NCBI RefSeq assembly: GCF_004342265.1
Contig: NZ_SMCS01000009.1
Coordinates: 62,001-126,000, forward strand
DNA: 64,000 nt
Source of the DNA: Luteibacter rhizovicinus
GTDB taxonomy: Bacteria > Pseudomonadota > Gammaproteobacteria > Xanthomonadales > Rhodanobacteraceae
Direction of reading: 5' to 3'
Position 1 is the stretch's first letter, and each line of letters opens with the position of its first letter. Shown piece after piece: positions 1 through 8,756 of the stretch. Position numbers and translations under genes: made by a program. Below the pieces are notes generated by a model. It did no database searches. It was not told where the DNA came from and saw nothing but the letters and a program-made list of their open reading frames with translations.

Positions 1-971
1 GGCGTATGACGGCCACCCTCATCCTTCGAGAGGATGTAAACCTCGCCTTCGAAATCGGTATGCGGCGTAACACTGCCCGGCTTGGACAGAACCTGGCCGC
101 GCTCGACGTCTTCACGCTTCAGACCACGGACCAGCACGCCGACGTTATCGCCAGCCTGCCCCTGATCCAGCAGCTTGCGGAACATCTCGACACCCGTGAC
201 AGTCGTCTGCTGCGTGGCCTTCAGACCGACCACTTCAGCCGAATCACCCACCTTGACGATGCCGCGCTCGACACGACCCGTGAGAACGGTGCCGCGACCC
301 GAGATCGAGAACACGTCCTCGACCGGCAGCAGGAACGGCTTATCGATATCGCGCTCCGGCTGCGGAATCCAGCTGTCCAGCGCATCGACCAGCTTGACGA
401 TCGACGGCACGCCCATCTCGGACTGGTCGCCCTCGAGCGCCTTACGCGCCGAACCCGAAATGATCGGAGTGTCGTCGCCCGGGAAGTCATACTTCGACAG
501 CAGTTCGCGCACTTCCATTTCGACGAGCTCGAGGAGCTCGGCGTCATCGACCAGGTCGGCCTTGTTCAGGTACACGACAATGTACGGTACACCGACCTGA
601 CGCGAGAGCAGGATGTGCTCGCGGGTCTGCGGCATCGGGCCGTCAGCGGCCGAGCAAACCAGGATCGCGCCATCCATCTGCGCCGCACCCGTGATCATGT
701 TCTTCACATAATCGGCGTGGCCCGGGCAATCGACGTGACCGTAATGACGGTTCGGCGACTCGTATTCGACGTGGGCGGTCGAGATCGTGATGCCACGAGC
801 CTTCTCTTCCGGAGCAGCATCGATCGAGCCGTAATCCTTGAATTCACCACCGAAGCGCTCAGCGCCAACCTTGGTGAGAGCCGCCGTCAGGGTCGTCTTG
901 CCGTGGTCGACGTGACCGATGGTGCCGACGTTGACATGCGGCTTGGTGCGTTCGAACGTTTTCTTTGCCAT
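1..971 (-). CDS. tuf: Elongation factor Tu (3' end cut by window edge)
   Basis: EF-Tu, the GTPase that carries aminoacyl-tRNA to the ribosomal A site. Reading from the ATG at 971, about 323 of the usual 396 residues are visible. The G1 loop GHVDHGKT is at residues 19-26, DCPGH (G3) near 81-85 and NKAD (G4) near 136-139, followed by the start of domain 2 ([13 protein letters not shown]). The C-terminal part of domain 2 and all of domain 3 lie outside the window. It follows tRNA-Tyr, tRNA-Gly and tRNA-Thr on the same strand, the same order as the tRNA-tufB operon of other gammaproteobacteria, so co-transcription from the promoter at 1327-1355 is likely. Gammaproteobacteria often carry two tuf copies; the other cannot be seen here. 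Confidence 0.98.
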   Translation of the reverse strand, partial: MAKKTFERTKPHVNVGTIGHVDHGKTTLTAALTKVGAERFGGEFKDYGSIDAAPEEKARGITISTAHVEYESPNRHYGHVDCPGHADYVKNMITGAAQMDGAILVCSAADGPMPQTREHILLSRQVGVPYIVVYLNKADLVDDAELLELVEMEVRELLSKYDFPGDDTPIISGSARKALEGDQSEMGVPSIVKLVDALDSWIPQPERDIDKPFLLPVEDVFSISGRGTVLTGRVERGIVKVGDSAEVVGLKATQQTTVTGVEMFRKLLDQGQAGDNVGVLVRGLKREDVERGQVLSKPGSVTPHTDFEGEVYILSKDEGGRHT

Positions 972-1033
972 GCGCGCTAAACCCCAATGGAGTCAATGAG
1001 TAATGAAAATAAAACCGAATCGGTATCGTGAAG

Positions 1034-1109
<76 letters not shown>

Positions 1110-1135
1110 ACTGTACGCAACGCGCGAAGCTTCAA

Positions 1136-1209
1136 TGGAGCGGGAGACGGGAATCGAACCCGCACAATCAGCTTGGAAGGCTGAAGTTCTACCATTGAAC
1201 TACTCCCGC
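1136..1209 (-). tRNA. tRNA-Gly (anticodon TCC)
   Basis: A 74-nt cloverleaf with encoded CCA. The acceptor stem is GCGGGAG/CTCCCGC, and the anticodon arm CAGCC-TTCCAAG-CTG carries anticodon TCC, reading GGA and GGG. It is the middle member of the tRNA array before tuf. Confidence 0.98.
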
Positions 1210-1226
1210 ACTGCGCGGAACTCGTC

Positions 1227-1312
1227 TGGTGGAGGGAGGTGGATTCGAACCACCGAAGGCGTAAGCCAGCAGATTTACAGTCTGCCCCCGTTGGCCGCTT
1301 GGGTATCCCTCC
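1227..1312 (-). tRNA. tRNA-Tyr (anticodon GTA)
   Basis: An 86-nt class II tRNA with a long variable arm and encoded CCA. The acceptor stem is GGAGGGA/TCCCTCC and the anticodon loop CTGTAAA contains GTA. It is the first gene of the tRNA-tuf transcript and begins shortly after a consensus promoter. Confidence 0.98.
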
Positions 1313-1326
1313 AACAAAGAACGCCT

Positions 1327-1355
1327 ATTGTCGCGAGCGCCCGTGAAACTGTCAA
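1327..1355 (-). promoter_or_regulatory. Sigma-70 promoter of the tRNA-tuf operon
   Basis: On the minus strand there is a perfect -35 TTGACA (1350-1355), a 17-nt spacer and a -10 GACAAT (1327-1332), 14 nt before the first base of tRNA-Tyr. The position and near-consensus sequence fit a strong stable-RNA promoter. Confidence 0.8.
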
Positions 1356-1487
1356 CAGTTCTACACGTGTCGAGAACGTGCGAATGACAAGGCATGGCGC
1401 CCTAACGACAGCCCGGCGGACGGGGAGTCGCCAGGCAGCCGCGAAGTGTATCCATGCGCTCGCTCATTGGGAAGCCTGTCCGGCGAT

Positions 1488-1982
1488 TTATATCGCGGAT
1501 TTTTGCCGGATCGCGGTCACGAGGGGCTCCATCGCCCGCGACATTTCCATCAGTTTCAGCGCGTATTCCTGCAGGCGGAGATCGTCCTCACCCTTCGGCA
1601 CCCAGGACGGAACGGGCGTCGGCCGACCGCCATCGGGACGGTCCAGAGCCACGAAAACCATCACGCAACTGGTGGCCAGCCGCTCATCGCCGCTGCGCAG
1701 ATCTCGCGCAAGCACATCCACCGCCAGATGCATGCTCGAGGTACCCGTATGGATCAGCCTTGCCCGCACCGTGACGAGATCGCCAATGAGAATGGGACCA
1801 AGAAACTGGATACCGCTGACCGACGCGGTGACGCAATACGCCCCGCTCCAACCCACCGCGCAGGCGTAGCCCGCCTGATCCAGCCATTTCATGGCCATGC
1901 CGCCGTGGACCTTGCCGCCGAAATTCACATCCGTCGGCTGGGCCAGAAAGCGAAAATTGACCTCGCGCTGCGTACCCGGCAT
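1488..1982 (-). CDS. Acyl-CoA thioesterase, hotdog fold (YciA/BACH type)
   Basis: About 164 residues of a single hotdog domain, expected to hydrolyse acyl-CoA thioesters in the cytoplasm. After the start the protein reads REVNFRFLAQPTDVNFGGKV, then HGGMAMKWLDQAGYACA. This matches the conserved catalytic Asp/hot-dog helix segment of YciA-like thioesterases (DxNxxGxxxGG-type, with the HGG turn and a following D). A TTG at 2003 would add seven residues; I prefer the ATG at 1982, which has a GGGGTCGGG stretch in front. It is monocistronic and divergent from the phosphatase gene at 2086. The substrate chain length cannot be told from sequence. Confidence 0.88.
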   Translation of the reverse strand: MPGTQREVNFRFLAQPTDVNFGGKVHGGMAMKWLDQAGYACAVGWSGAYCVTASVSGIQFLGPILIGDLVTVRARLIHTGTSSMHLAVDVLARDLRSGDERLATSCVMVFVALDRPDGGRPTPVPSWVPKGEDDLRLQEYALKLMEMSRAMEPLVTAIRQKSAI

Positions 1983-2085
1983 GTCCCGACCCCATGATGG
2001 CAAACCCGCATTATGCCTTGCGATGTCGCTTGCCGAGCGTCGCAGGCTCGCTTAGATTCGCGGTAAGCCCCGGGGGAACACTACG

Positions 2086-4002
2086 ATGGTGTTGCACAGC
2101 GTGGCATCTCGACTGGCGATGGGCGTCGTACTCGGATCGGCGATCGTCATGCTGACCACGGGCGGATTGCTGCTCGTCCATACACGCGAGCAGGTGCTGG
2201 ATCAGACCCAGCGCGAATACACCGCCCTGGCCTCCGGAGCGGCGCAACGCATTCAGAACCGGATCGATGGCGTGGGCGACGTGGCCCAGGTTCTCGCCGG
2301 CATGCTGGGCACGCGGCGCGACCAGGCACAGGGACTGATCCGCGACGCATTGGCGTCGAATCCGGACATCGTGAATATCACCGCGGCCTTCGTGCCTCGC
2401 GACAACGCGGCCCTGCGCGAAGACGACGCGCCTGTTGCCAGGCGTGCGAAGGATGGTCGGATCACCCTCGCCAGTCGTGTGGGCGAGTCCGAACTCTACT
2501 GGTCCGCTCCATGGTTCATACGCGGCCTGAATTGCGACAGGGGCTGCTGGCAACCGCCCTTTCGCTCCTTCGACCGCGAACAGACGCTGATCGGTTATTC
2601 GGTCGCGATACCGGGCAAGAACATACCGGTGATTGGCGTCGCCGACGTCACTGTCAGCATCGAATGGTTGCAGGCGGCGCTGGGCGAACTGGAAAAAACG
2701 CCACACGCGTACGCGTTCGTGCTGGACGGAAATGGCGACTTCCTCGCACACGAATGGACCTCCTACATCAGCACGCGGGGCAGCACCGCGCTCCTGAGCG
2801 CCCTGGCGAACGGCAAGGGCGCGCCGGTACGCCTGACTCCCGAGGAAGGCGGCCGTATCAGCGAACCCGTGTGGGTGTATTTCGTTCCCGTAAAAGGAAC
2901 CCGCTGGACGTTCGGACTGGTCGTTCCCGAACGTCAGATATTCACCGGCGTCCGGCGCAATTTTCTTGTCGACGCAGGACTGGGCGCCCTCACTCTCTTC
3001 GGGGTCTTCCTTATCGCGATCCTGCTCGCACGCCGGCTGATGGCACCGCTCGGCGTACTGGCCGACCGTGCCGAACATGTCGCGCGCGGCGAGCTGGATT
3101 TCGCGCTGCCCACGCTGCGCGGCGACGATGAGGTGGCCCGCCTCAACCGGGCATTCGACGATATGCGCCGGCAGCTGGCGGTGCATATCGAGGGCGCCAA
3201 ACGTAGCGCGCGCGACCAGGCGCGCATGGCCAGCGAGCTGGAAATCGCACGACAGATCCAGCTCGCCCTGCTACCCGAACCGCACTATGTCGCCGACAAC
3301 GGCAAGCTCGAACTTTACGCCACCCTTCAGCCGGCCAGCGCCGTGGGCGGCGATCTGTACGCCTATTTCATGCTCGGTGCGGATCATCTGTGCGTAATGG
3401 TCGGCGACGTATCGGACAAGGGCATTCCCGCAGCCTTATTCATGGCCCGCACGATCACGCTTGCCCGCACGGTGGCCACGCATGCGCGCTCTCCACGCGA
3501 CATTCTCGCCGTACTGAATCGTGAACTGTGCAAGGACAACGACACCTGCATGTTCGTTACGCTGCTGTGCGGCGTGATCGAAACCGAAACCGGCATGCTG
3601 TCGCTCGCCAGCGCGGGACACGAACAGCCGGTGCTGCACGCCGGTGGCACGACCAATCTTGTCGATGTGGAGACCGGACCCGCACTCGGCCTCGACAGCG
3701 CGGCCAGCTATCCTGTCCGGGTGCTCACACTGCTGGAGGGCGACACGGTTCTCATGTACACCGACGGCGTCAGCGAGGCTCACAACGACCGTCAACGCCT
3801 GTATGGCGCGCAATCCCTGCTCGATAGCGTGGCACGCGTCGAGGAAGGCTCGGCACCTGAGGCTTATGTCGACCGCGTACTGAGCGACGTGGATACCTAC
3901 GTGGAAGGTCGCGCGCCCTACGACGATATCGCGCTGCTGGCCCTTACCTGGCGCGAGGCACGAAGCGAGGGGGTTCGCATCGATGCGGCTGCACATTCGT
4001 AA
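2086..4002 (+). CDS. Membrane-bound PP2C (SpoIIE/RsbU-type) phosphatase with periplasmic sensor and HAMP
   Basis: A 638-residue signalling phosphatase. A first transmembrane helix (about 5-27) is followed by a periplasmic sensor region of Cache/PDC type (about 30-280). Then come a second helix (about 290-312), a HAMP domain (to about 365) and a C-terminal SpoIIE/PP2C domain (about 390-628). The metal-binding positions are visible as GGDLYAYF, GDVSDKGIPAALFMA, YTDGVSEA and YDDIALLAL. In RsbU-type systems this enzyme dephosphorylates a STAS antagonist. That fits the next two genes, a kinase overlapping it by 20 nt and a STAS protein. The extracellular signal is unknown. The start has a GGGGGAAC ribosome-binding site. 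Confidence 0.93.
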   Translation: MVLHSVASRLAMGVVLGSAIVMLTTGGLLLVHTREQVLDQTQREYTALASGAAQRIQNRIDGVGDVAQVLAGMLGTRRDQAQGLIRDALASNPDIVNITAAFVPRDNAALREDDAPVARRAKDGRITLASRVGESELYWSAPWFIRGLNCDRGCWQPPFRSFDREQTLIGYSVAIPGKNIPVIGVADVTVSIEWLQAALGELEKTPHAYAFVLDGNGDFLAHEWTSYISTRGSTALLSALANGKGAPVRLTPEEGGRISEPVWVYFVPVKGTRWTFGLVVPERQIFTGVRRNFLVDAGLGALTLFGVFLIAILLARRLMAPLGVLADRAEHVARGELDFALPTLRGDDEVARLNRAFDDMRRQLAVHIEGAKRSARDQARMASELEIARQIQLALLPEPHYVADNGKLELYATLQPASAVGGDLYAYFMLGADHLCVMVGDVSDKGIPAALFMARTITLARTVATHARSPRDILAVLNRELCKDNDTCMFVTLLCGVIETETGMLSLASAGHEQPVLHAGGTTNLVDVETGPALGLDSAASYPVRVLTLLEGDTVLMYTDGVSEAHNDRQRLYGAQSLLDSVARVEEGSAPEAYVDRVLSDVDTYVEGRAPYDDIALLALTWREARSEGVRIDAAAHS

Positions 4003-4411
4003 TCGCCTGCACGAAGTATTCGACGCGCTCGATCATGCCGAGGATGCGCTGGATAAGGCTGCCCTCAATCCGTCGTTCCGCGCCGATATCCGGCTCGTAC
4101 TGGAAGAGCTGATGGTCAATACCGTACGTCACGGTTATCCGGACGGGCGGGACGGCTCCATCGCCATAAAACTCGACATCAGGCCGCCCACCGTCACGGT
4201 GGAACTGCGCGACGACGCCATGCCATTCAACCCGCTGGGCATCGAGACGCCGGAGCTTCCAGGCGACCTCGCGCAACACGACGCGGTCGGCGGCCTGGGG
4301 GTTCATCTGGCCCGCAGCATCGCAAGCGACATGCACTACTCACGCGACGGCGACAGCAACCATGTCGTCATCCGTTTCGATCAATCCCTTTCGGAAGAAA
4401 CCCCCGCATGA
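3983..4411 (+). CDS. Anti-sigma-factor-type serine kinase (RsbW/SpoIIAB-like HATPase)
   Basis: A 142-residue single-domain protein of the GHKL ATPase family (HATPase_c_2). The N box is LVLEELMVNTVRHGYPD and the G2-like segment is GGLGVHLARSIA near residue 105. Proteins of this type phosphorylate a STAS antagonist and in turn sequester a partner protein, often a sigma factor. It overlaps the phosphatase gene by 20 nt and the STAS gene by ATGA, so all three are translationally coupled. No sigma factor is adjacent, so its target is unknown. Confidence 0.92.
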   Translation: MRLHIRNRLHEVFDALDHAEDALDKAALNPSFRADIRLVLEELMVNTVRHGYPDGRDGSIAIKLDIRPPTVTVELRDDAMPFNPLGIETPELPGDLAQHDAVGGLGVHLARSIASDMHYSRDGDSNHVVIRFDQSLSEETPA

Positions 4412-4809
4412 TCCTGAATCTCCGCAGCGAGAGCCCCACCCCCAAGAGGAGCACGGTCTGGCTGGATGGCCGGCTCGACGCGGAGACCTATTCGCAATTC
4501 GACGAGGCGGTGCGCGACGTCACGCCCATGGTCGACAACGGCGGCACGCTGGTACTCGATCTCAGCGGACTGGAATACATCAGCAGCGCGGGCCTGCGCA
4601 GTCTGGCGCAGCTGCGCAAGGCCATGCACGACCGGGACGGCCGCACGCTGCTGCTCAACCCGCAACCGCAGGTGCGCAAGGTCTTCGACATCGTGAAAGC
4701 GGTGCCCGTCGCGGAGGTGTTCGCGGACATCGCGGAGCTGGATCAGTATCTGGATCTGATGCAGCGACAAGTGACCGGGCGAACGGACTTGCAGCCGACC
4801 AGCGAATAG
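4408..4809 (+). CDS. STAS-domain anti-sigma factor antagonist (RsbV/SpoIIAA-like)
   Basis: A 133-residue STAS protein. The segment DLSGLEYISSAGLRSL (residues 51-66) is the canonical phosphorylation loop, with Ser59 or Ser60 as the probable phospho-acceptor. It is the third gene of the module and starts inside the stop codon of the kinase gene. By family logic the kinase phosphorylates it, the membrane phosphatase dephosphorylates it, and the unphosphorylated form releases the kinase from its target. The C-terminal extension after about residue 115 has no recognisable motif. Confidence 0.92.
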   Translation: MILNLRSESPTPKRSTVWLDGRLDAETYSQFDEAVRDVTPMVDNGGTLVLDLSGLEYISSAGLRSLAQLRKAMHDRDGRTLLLNPQPQVRKVFDIVKAVPVAEVFADIAELDQYLDLMQRQVTGRTDLQPTSE

Positions 4810-4877
4810 CTACCCGGCGCACTACTCACCTACCGACAAACCCCCTCCCCTCGAAGTCACTCCGACGCGCGGAACGC

Positions 4878-4906
4878 TTGCCAATAAGATAAGTACTCGC
4901 TAATGT
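4878..4906 (+). promoter_or_regulatory. Candidate promoter of the arsR/SRPBCC pair, possibly leaderless
   Basis: TTGCCA (4878-4883), a 17-nt spacer and TAATGT (4901-4906). The -10 ends only six bases before the arsR ATG at 4913, so the transcript would start at or within a base or two of the start codon. No Shine-Dalgarno sequence is present, which agrees with a leaderless mRNA. Confidence 0.5.
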
Positions 4907-4912
4907 GATGCC

Positions 4913-5227
4913 ATGGTAGAGAACGACATCTTCAAAGCCCTGGCCGACCCGACCCGCCGCACGATCTTCGGAAAACTGGCGATCGGCAGCATGAACGCCA
5001 GTGCTTTGCGGGAAGGTATGGAGATCAGTCAATCGGCCATGTCCCAGCACCTTTCCGTTCTGCGCAACGCAAAGCTGGTGCGCGAAGAACGGCAAGGCCG
5101 ATTCGTCAATTACGAGGTCGACCCAGAGGGCCTGCTGCTCGTGGTCCGATGGCTGGCGAAGTATCGCGCCTACTGGCCGGCGCGGGTCGACACCTTGAAA
5201 GCGTTGCTGAAGGACATGGACCAATGA
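4913..5227 (+). CDS. ArsR-family winged-helix transcriptional regulator
   Basis: 104 residues. The N-terminal segment IFKALADPTRRTIFGKL and the recognition helix SQSAMSQHLSVLRNAKLV mark a SmtB/ArsR-type winged helix. There is no cysteine-rich metal site, and the protein belongs to the large subgroup paired with an SRPBCC (AHSA1) protein. The stop codon overlaps the next start (ATGA). Autoregulation of the pair is probable, but no clear operator palindrome was seen. Confidence 0.92.
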   Translation: MVENDIFKALADPTRRTIFGKLAIGSMNASALREGMEISQSAMSQHLSVLRNAKLVREERQGRFVNYEVDPEGLLLVVRWLAKYRAYWPARVDTLKALLKDMDQ

Positions 5228-5583
5228 ACGACATCGGGACCAAAACGCAGACGAAGGATGTAGTGCTCGAGTACGAACTCGATGCGTCGCCCGAAAAAGT
5301 CTGGCGGGCAATCAGCATCCCCGCATTTCGTGAAAAATGGCTGCCGACAGGAGCATTGGCCGATGTCGAGCCCGTTTCTTCGACGCCAGGCGAGGAAATT
5401 CGCTACAGGATGCGGGACGACGAGCCGCCCTTCCTCGAAAGCATCGTGACGCTTCAAGTCGGTCCCAATGCCGTTGGCGGCACCGTACTCAGAATCACCC
5501 ATGGGCTGGACGACGCACGACTGGTGCGCCACGCGCAGACAGCCGCGAACGACAGCTGGCCCTACCTCATGTGCGCCGCCTGA
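5224..5583 (+). CDS. SRPBCC (AHSA1/START-like) domain protein
   Basis: 119 residues from the ATG overlapping the arsR stop. YELDASPEKVWRAISIPAFR followed by KWLPTG is the typical start of an activator-of-Hsp90-homologue (AHSA1) SRPBCC fold, a cavity protein that binds hydrophobic ligands. ArsR-SRPBCC gene pairs are widespread and usually the regulator controls its partner. The ligand and role are unknown. In-frame extension to 5149 would run through arsR and is rejected. Confidence 0.85.
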   Translation: MNDIGTKTQTKDVVLEYELDASPEKVWRAISIPAFREKWLPTGALADVEPVSSTPGEEIRYRMRDDEPPFLESIVTLQVGPNAVGGTVLRITHGLDDARLVRHAQTAANDSWPYLMCAA

Positions 5584-5625
5584 CGCCTTGAACCAACAAC
5601 AAATCCGGAAAACAGGAGTTCGCCC

Positions 5626-6231
5626 ATGCGCGAAGCGATGCAACTCGTCCCTATGGTCGTCGAACAATCCAGCCGGGGAGAACGGTCCTTCGACATCTAT
5701 TCGCGGCTTCTGCGCGAGCGCATCGTCTTCCTGAGCGGCGAAGTCAACGACGAGGTATCCGCAGTGATTTGCGCGCAGCTCCTTTTCCTGGAAGCCGAGA
5801 ACCCGGAAAAGCCGATCCATCTGTACATCAATTCGCCTGGCGGCGTCATTACAAGCGGCTTCGCCATGTACGACACCATGCGCTACATCAAAGCGCCCGT
5901 GCATACGCTGTGCATGGGAACGGCCCGCTCCATGGGTTCGTTTCTGCTGATGGCGGGTGAGCCGGGCGAGAGAGCAGCACTCGCCAATGCGAGTCTGCAC
6001 GTCCATCAACCGCTAGGCGGCGTTCAAGGGCAGGCGTCGGATATCCTCATCCAGGCCGAAGAGATGCAACGGACCAAGCATTGTGTCACCCGGCTTTATG
6101 CCGAACATTGCGGGCGCACCTACGAGGAAGTCGAGCGCACTCTCGATAGAGATCACTTCATGACATCGGAGGAAGCGATGGAATGGGGATTGATCGACCG
6201 CGTCATCAAGGGACGGAACGCTGGCGCCTGA
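5626..6231 (+). CDS. clpP: ClpP-like serine protease (second ClpP paralogue)
   Basis: 201 residues, the length of a ClpP subunit. The predicted triad is Ser102 (ARSMGSF), His127 (HVHQPLGG) and Asp176 (LDRDHF), and INSPGG is at 69-74. The residue before the catalytic serine is Arg101, where classical ClpP has Ala (GQAASMGA). No clpX or trigger factor gene is next to it, whereas the main clpP usually sits in tig-clpP-clpX. I therefore read it as an accessory ClpP rather than the housekeeping one. The start is well supported by AACAGGAGTT eight bases upstream. A bidirectional terminator follows directly. Confidence 0.9.
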   Translation: MREAMQLVPMVVEQSSRGERSFDIYSRLLRERIVFLSGEVNDEVSAVICAQLLFLEAENPEKPIHLYINSPGGVITSGFAMYDTMRYIKAPVHTLCMGTARSMGSFLLMAGEPGERAALANASLHVHQPLGGVQGQASDILIQAEEMQRTKHCVTRLYAEHCGRTYEEVERTLDRDHFMTSEEAMEWGLIDRVIKGRNAGA

Positions 6232-6241
6232 AGCGCGCTAT

Positions 6242-6269
6242 AAAAAAGGCCCCTTTCGGGGCCTTTTTT
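6242..6269. terminator. Bidirectional intrinsic terminator between clpP and ychF
   Basis: AAAAAAGGCCCC-TTTC-GGGGCCTTTTTT forms a perfect GC-rich stem flanked by A and T runs. It can end the clpP transcript on plus and the ychF transcript on minus, whose stop codon is at 6272-6274. Confidence 0.93.
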
Positions 6270-6271
6270 AA

Positions 6272-7363
6272 TCAGACATTGAACCGGAAGTGCAGCACGT
6301 CGCCTTCCTTCACGATGTATTCCTTGCCTTCCAGACGGAGCCGCCCCGCTTCTTTCGCGCCAGCCTCGCCCTTATACGTAACGAAGTCGTCGTAGCCGAT
6401 CGTTTCGGCGCGAATGAAACCACGCTCGAAGTCGGTATGAATGACGCCTGCTGCCTGCGGTGCCGTGGAGCCCGCGCGCAGCTGCCATGCGCGCACTTCC
6501 TGCACTCCGGCGGTGAAATAAGTCTGCATGCCCAGCAGGCGGTAGCCCGCGCGAATCACGCGATTGAGGCCCGGCTCGTCGATGCCCAGGCTGGCAAGGA
6601 ATTCGTCGCGATCGGCGTCGTCCAGCTGCGAGAGCTCTTCTTCGATCGCGGCACAGACCGGCACCACCTCGGCGCCTTCGGTCGCTGCGTGCGCACGTAC
6701 GGCGTCCAGATGCGGGTTGTTCTCGAAACCGTCTTCCGCGACGTTCGCGATGTACATCAGCGGCTTCATGGTGATCAGGAACAGGTCGCGGACGAGTGCC
6801 TTCTCGTCCGCATCCAGCCCCAGCGAACGCGCGGACTTGCCCGCATCGAGACCGGCCTGCAACTTTTCAAGCACCGGCTTCTTCGCCATCGCGTCCTTGT
6901 CATTGGCCTTGGCGGCGCGCGTGGCGCGATCCAGCGCCTTCGCGACCGACTCAAGGTCCGCCAGCGCCAGCTCGGTATCGATCGTCTCGATGTCCGCGAT
7001 GGGATCGACCTTGTTCGCCACGTGGATGACGTTGCCGTCATCGAAACAGCGTACGACATGGGCAACCGCGTCGACTTCGCGAATATGCGCGAGGAACTTG
7101 TTACCCAGGCCCTCGCCTTTCGACGCGCCCGCAACGAGGCCCGCGATATCGACGAACTCCATGGTCGTGGGAACCACGCGCTGCGGCTTCACGATGGTCG
7201 ACAGCGCTTCCAGGCGGGGATCGGGCACAGGCACGATGCCGGTATTCGGTTCGATCGTGCAGAACGGGAAATTGGCCGCTGCGATACCCGCCTTGGTCAA
7301 GGCGTTGAACAGGGTGGACTTGCCGACGTTAGGCAGACCGACGATGCCGCATTTGATGCCCAT
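6272..7363 (-). CDS. ychF: Redox-regulated ATPase/GTPase YchF (Obg family)
   Basis: 363 residues, the normal YchF length. The P loop [18 protein letters not shown] is near the N-terminus ([14 protein letters not shown]), followed by [17 protein letters not shown] and a C-terminal TGS domain ending [16 protein letters not shown]. YchF/OLA1 hydrolyses ATP or GTP, binds ribosomes and modulates stress responses. It lies directly downstream of pth on the same strand, a conserved pairing. Confidence 0.98.
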   Translation of the reverse strand: MGIKCGIVGLPNVGKSTLFNALTKAGIAAANFPFCTIEPNTGIVPVPDPRLEALSTIVKPQRVVPTTMEFVDIAGLVAGASKGEGLGNKFLAHIREVDAVAHVVRCFDDGNVIHVANKVDPIADIETIDTELALADLESVAKALDRATRAAKANDKDAMAKKPVLEKLQAGLDAGKSARSLGLDADEKALVRDLFLITMKPLMYIANVAEDGFENNPHLDAVRAHAATEGAEVVPVCAAIEEELSQLDDADRDEFLASLGIDEPGLNRVIRAGYRLLGMQTYFTAGVQEVRAWQLRAGSTAPQAAGVIHTDFERGFIRAETIGYDDFVTYKGEAGAKEAGRLRLEGKEYIVKEGDVLHFRFNV

Positions 7364-7397
7364 GGGACGTCCAGAATCAGAGTGAGAGATGAAGGCC

Positions 7398-7976
7398 TCA
7401 GGCCTTCGTATGCAATCGCTTCATCGCTTCGTCGAAGCGACCTTCGATTGCCAGCGGCAGCACGTCGAACGCGCGGTCGATGCCTTGCATGATCGCGTCT
7501 TCGTCGGCGACCGACGGGCGCCCGAGCACCCACGGCGTGACTTTATCCTTGTGGCCAGGATGGCCGATGCCGACACGCATCCGGTGAAACTTGCCGTGAC
7601 CCAGGTGAGCCACGATATCGCGCAGGCCATTCTGGCCGCCGTGCCCGCCGTCGAACTTGAGGCGCACCGTACCCGGATCGAGGTCGAGTTCGTCGTGGGC
7701 GACGAGACACTCTTCGGGAGCGATCTTGTAATAGCGCAGCGCCGATGCAACGGCGATGCCGCTTTTATTCATGAAGGTCGAGGGCTTCAGCAGCCAGACC
7801 GTTTCTCCGTCGATACGCAGCTTGCAGATCTCGCCATGCAGCTTGCCGTCGAATCCGAAACGTTCTCCCTGGTCCATTGCCAGGGCGTCAACAAACCAGA
7901 ACCCGGCATTGTGCCGGGTTCTGACGTATTCGGCCCCGGGATTGCCGAGGCCGACGATGAGACGAAGTCCCGCCAT
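7398..7976 (-). CDS. pth: Peptidyl-tRNA hydrolase
   Basis: 192 residues. [20 protein letters not shown] contains the conserved Asn and the catalytic His region, and [10 protein letters not shown] and [11 protein letters not shown] are also typical. It cleaves peptidyl-tRNA released by drop-off so that tRNA is recycled. It sits between rplY and ychF, the usual order. Confidence 0.98.
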   Translation of the reverse strand: MAGLRLIVGLGNPGAEYVRTRHNAGFWFVDALAMDQGERFGFDGKLHGEICKLRIDGETVWLLKPSTFMNKSGIAVASALRYYKIAPEECLVAHDELDLDPGTVRLKFDGGHGGQNGLRDIVAHLGHGKFHRMRVGIGHPGHKDKVTPWVLGRPSVADEDAIMQGIDRAFDVLPLAIEGRFDEAMKRLHTKA

Positions 7977-7994
7977 GCTTTACGAAGAAACGAA

Positions 7995-8028
7995 GGTGGC
8001 CCGCGACGTACCAGACGCACGGGCCACC
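7995..8028 (-). other. Stem-loop between rplY and pth
   Basis: A perfect inverted repeat, GGTGGCCCG (7995-8003) and CGGGCCACC (8020-8028), separated by 16 bases and located directly after the rplY stop codon region. No T run follows on the minus strand, so it may be an mRNA-stabilising or processing hairpin rather than a terminator. Confidence 0.5.
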
Positions 8029-8033
8029 GCCGA

Positions 8034-8678
8034 TTACTTCTTGTCGGCCGGCTTTTCTTCGGTCGGGGCAACAGCCTCGGCCGGAGCGGCGTCGACTTCT
8101 TCCTTGACCGACGCCACGGTGACGATGGCGACATCGTGTTCCTTGCCGAGCGCCAGCTCGGGGATCACGACGTTCTTCGGAAGCTTCACTTCCGAAAGGT
8201 GGATGATGTCGCCAGCCTTCAGCTCGCCCAAGTCCAGCTCGAGGAATTCCGGCAGGTCCTTCGGCAGGCACGAAACCGTGACTTCCGTGAGGTTGTGCGA
8301 AATCACCAGACCCGCGGTCTTGCCAGCCGGCGACTTTTCCTGGTTCAGGAAGTGAACCGGGATAGCGACGCGGATGGCTTCGTTCTCGTTGATGCGCAGG
8401 AAGTCCATGTGCAGCATCAGCTGCTTGAACGGATGCTTCTGGTGGTCGCGCACGAGCACCTTCTGCACCTTGCCGTCGATGTCCAGATCGAGGACCGACG
8501 ATGCGAACGACTCGTCGCGGTAAGCGAGGAGGATCGTGTTGTGCAGGATCTGGATGCTCTGCGGCTCCTGGTTGGAGCCGTAGACGACTGCCGGGACGTA
8601 ACCCGCACGACGCAGGCGGCGGCTCGCACCTTTCCCCTCGTCCTTGCGGATTTCCGCCTTGATGTTGTGATTCGTTGC
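8034..8678 (-). CDS. rplY: 50S ribosomal protein L25/general stress protein Ctc
   Basis: 214 residues from ATG 8678, the long (Ctc/TL5) form. The N-terminal L25 domain reads IKAEIRKDEGKGASRRLRR, and the C-terminal beta domain (from about residue 95) carries RVAIPVHFLNQEKSPA and ends in an Ala/Glu/Lys-rich tail. It binds 5S rRNA. An in-frame ATG ten codons upstream falls in the leader, and GAGGC lies nine bases before ATG 8678, which favours the shorter start. Confidence 0.97.
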   Translation of the reverse strand, partial: ATNHNIKAEIRKDEGKGASRRLRRAGYVPAVVYGSNQEPQSIQILHNTILLAYRDESFASSVLDLDIDGKVQKVLVRDHQKHPFKQLMLHMDFLRINENEAIRVAIPVHFLNQEKSPAGKTAGLVISHNLTEVTVSCLPKDLPEFLELDLGELKAGDIIHLSEVKLPKNVVIPELALGKEHDVAIVTVASVKEEVDAAPAEAVAPTEEKPADKK

Positions 8679-8696
8679 CATGGGTGTTGCCTCGTT

Positions 8697-8720
8697 GATA
8701 AAAACCACCTCGCGGTGGTT
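8697..8720 (-). terminator. Intrinsic terminator or attenuator between prs and rplY
   Basis: On the minus strand AACCACC-GCGA-GGTGGTT is followed by a run of T (TTTTTATC, counting the stem end). It lies between the prs stop and the rplY start. Partial read-through would allow rplY to be expressed from the upstream promoter. Confidence 0.65.
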
Positions 8721-8756
8721 GGTGCGACTTCCCCGCGACCAGGGAAGCCGTGAAAC

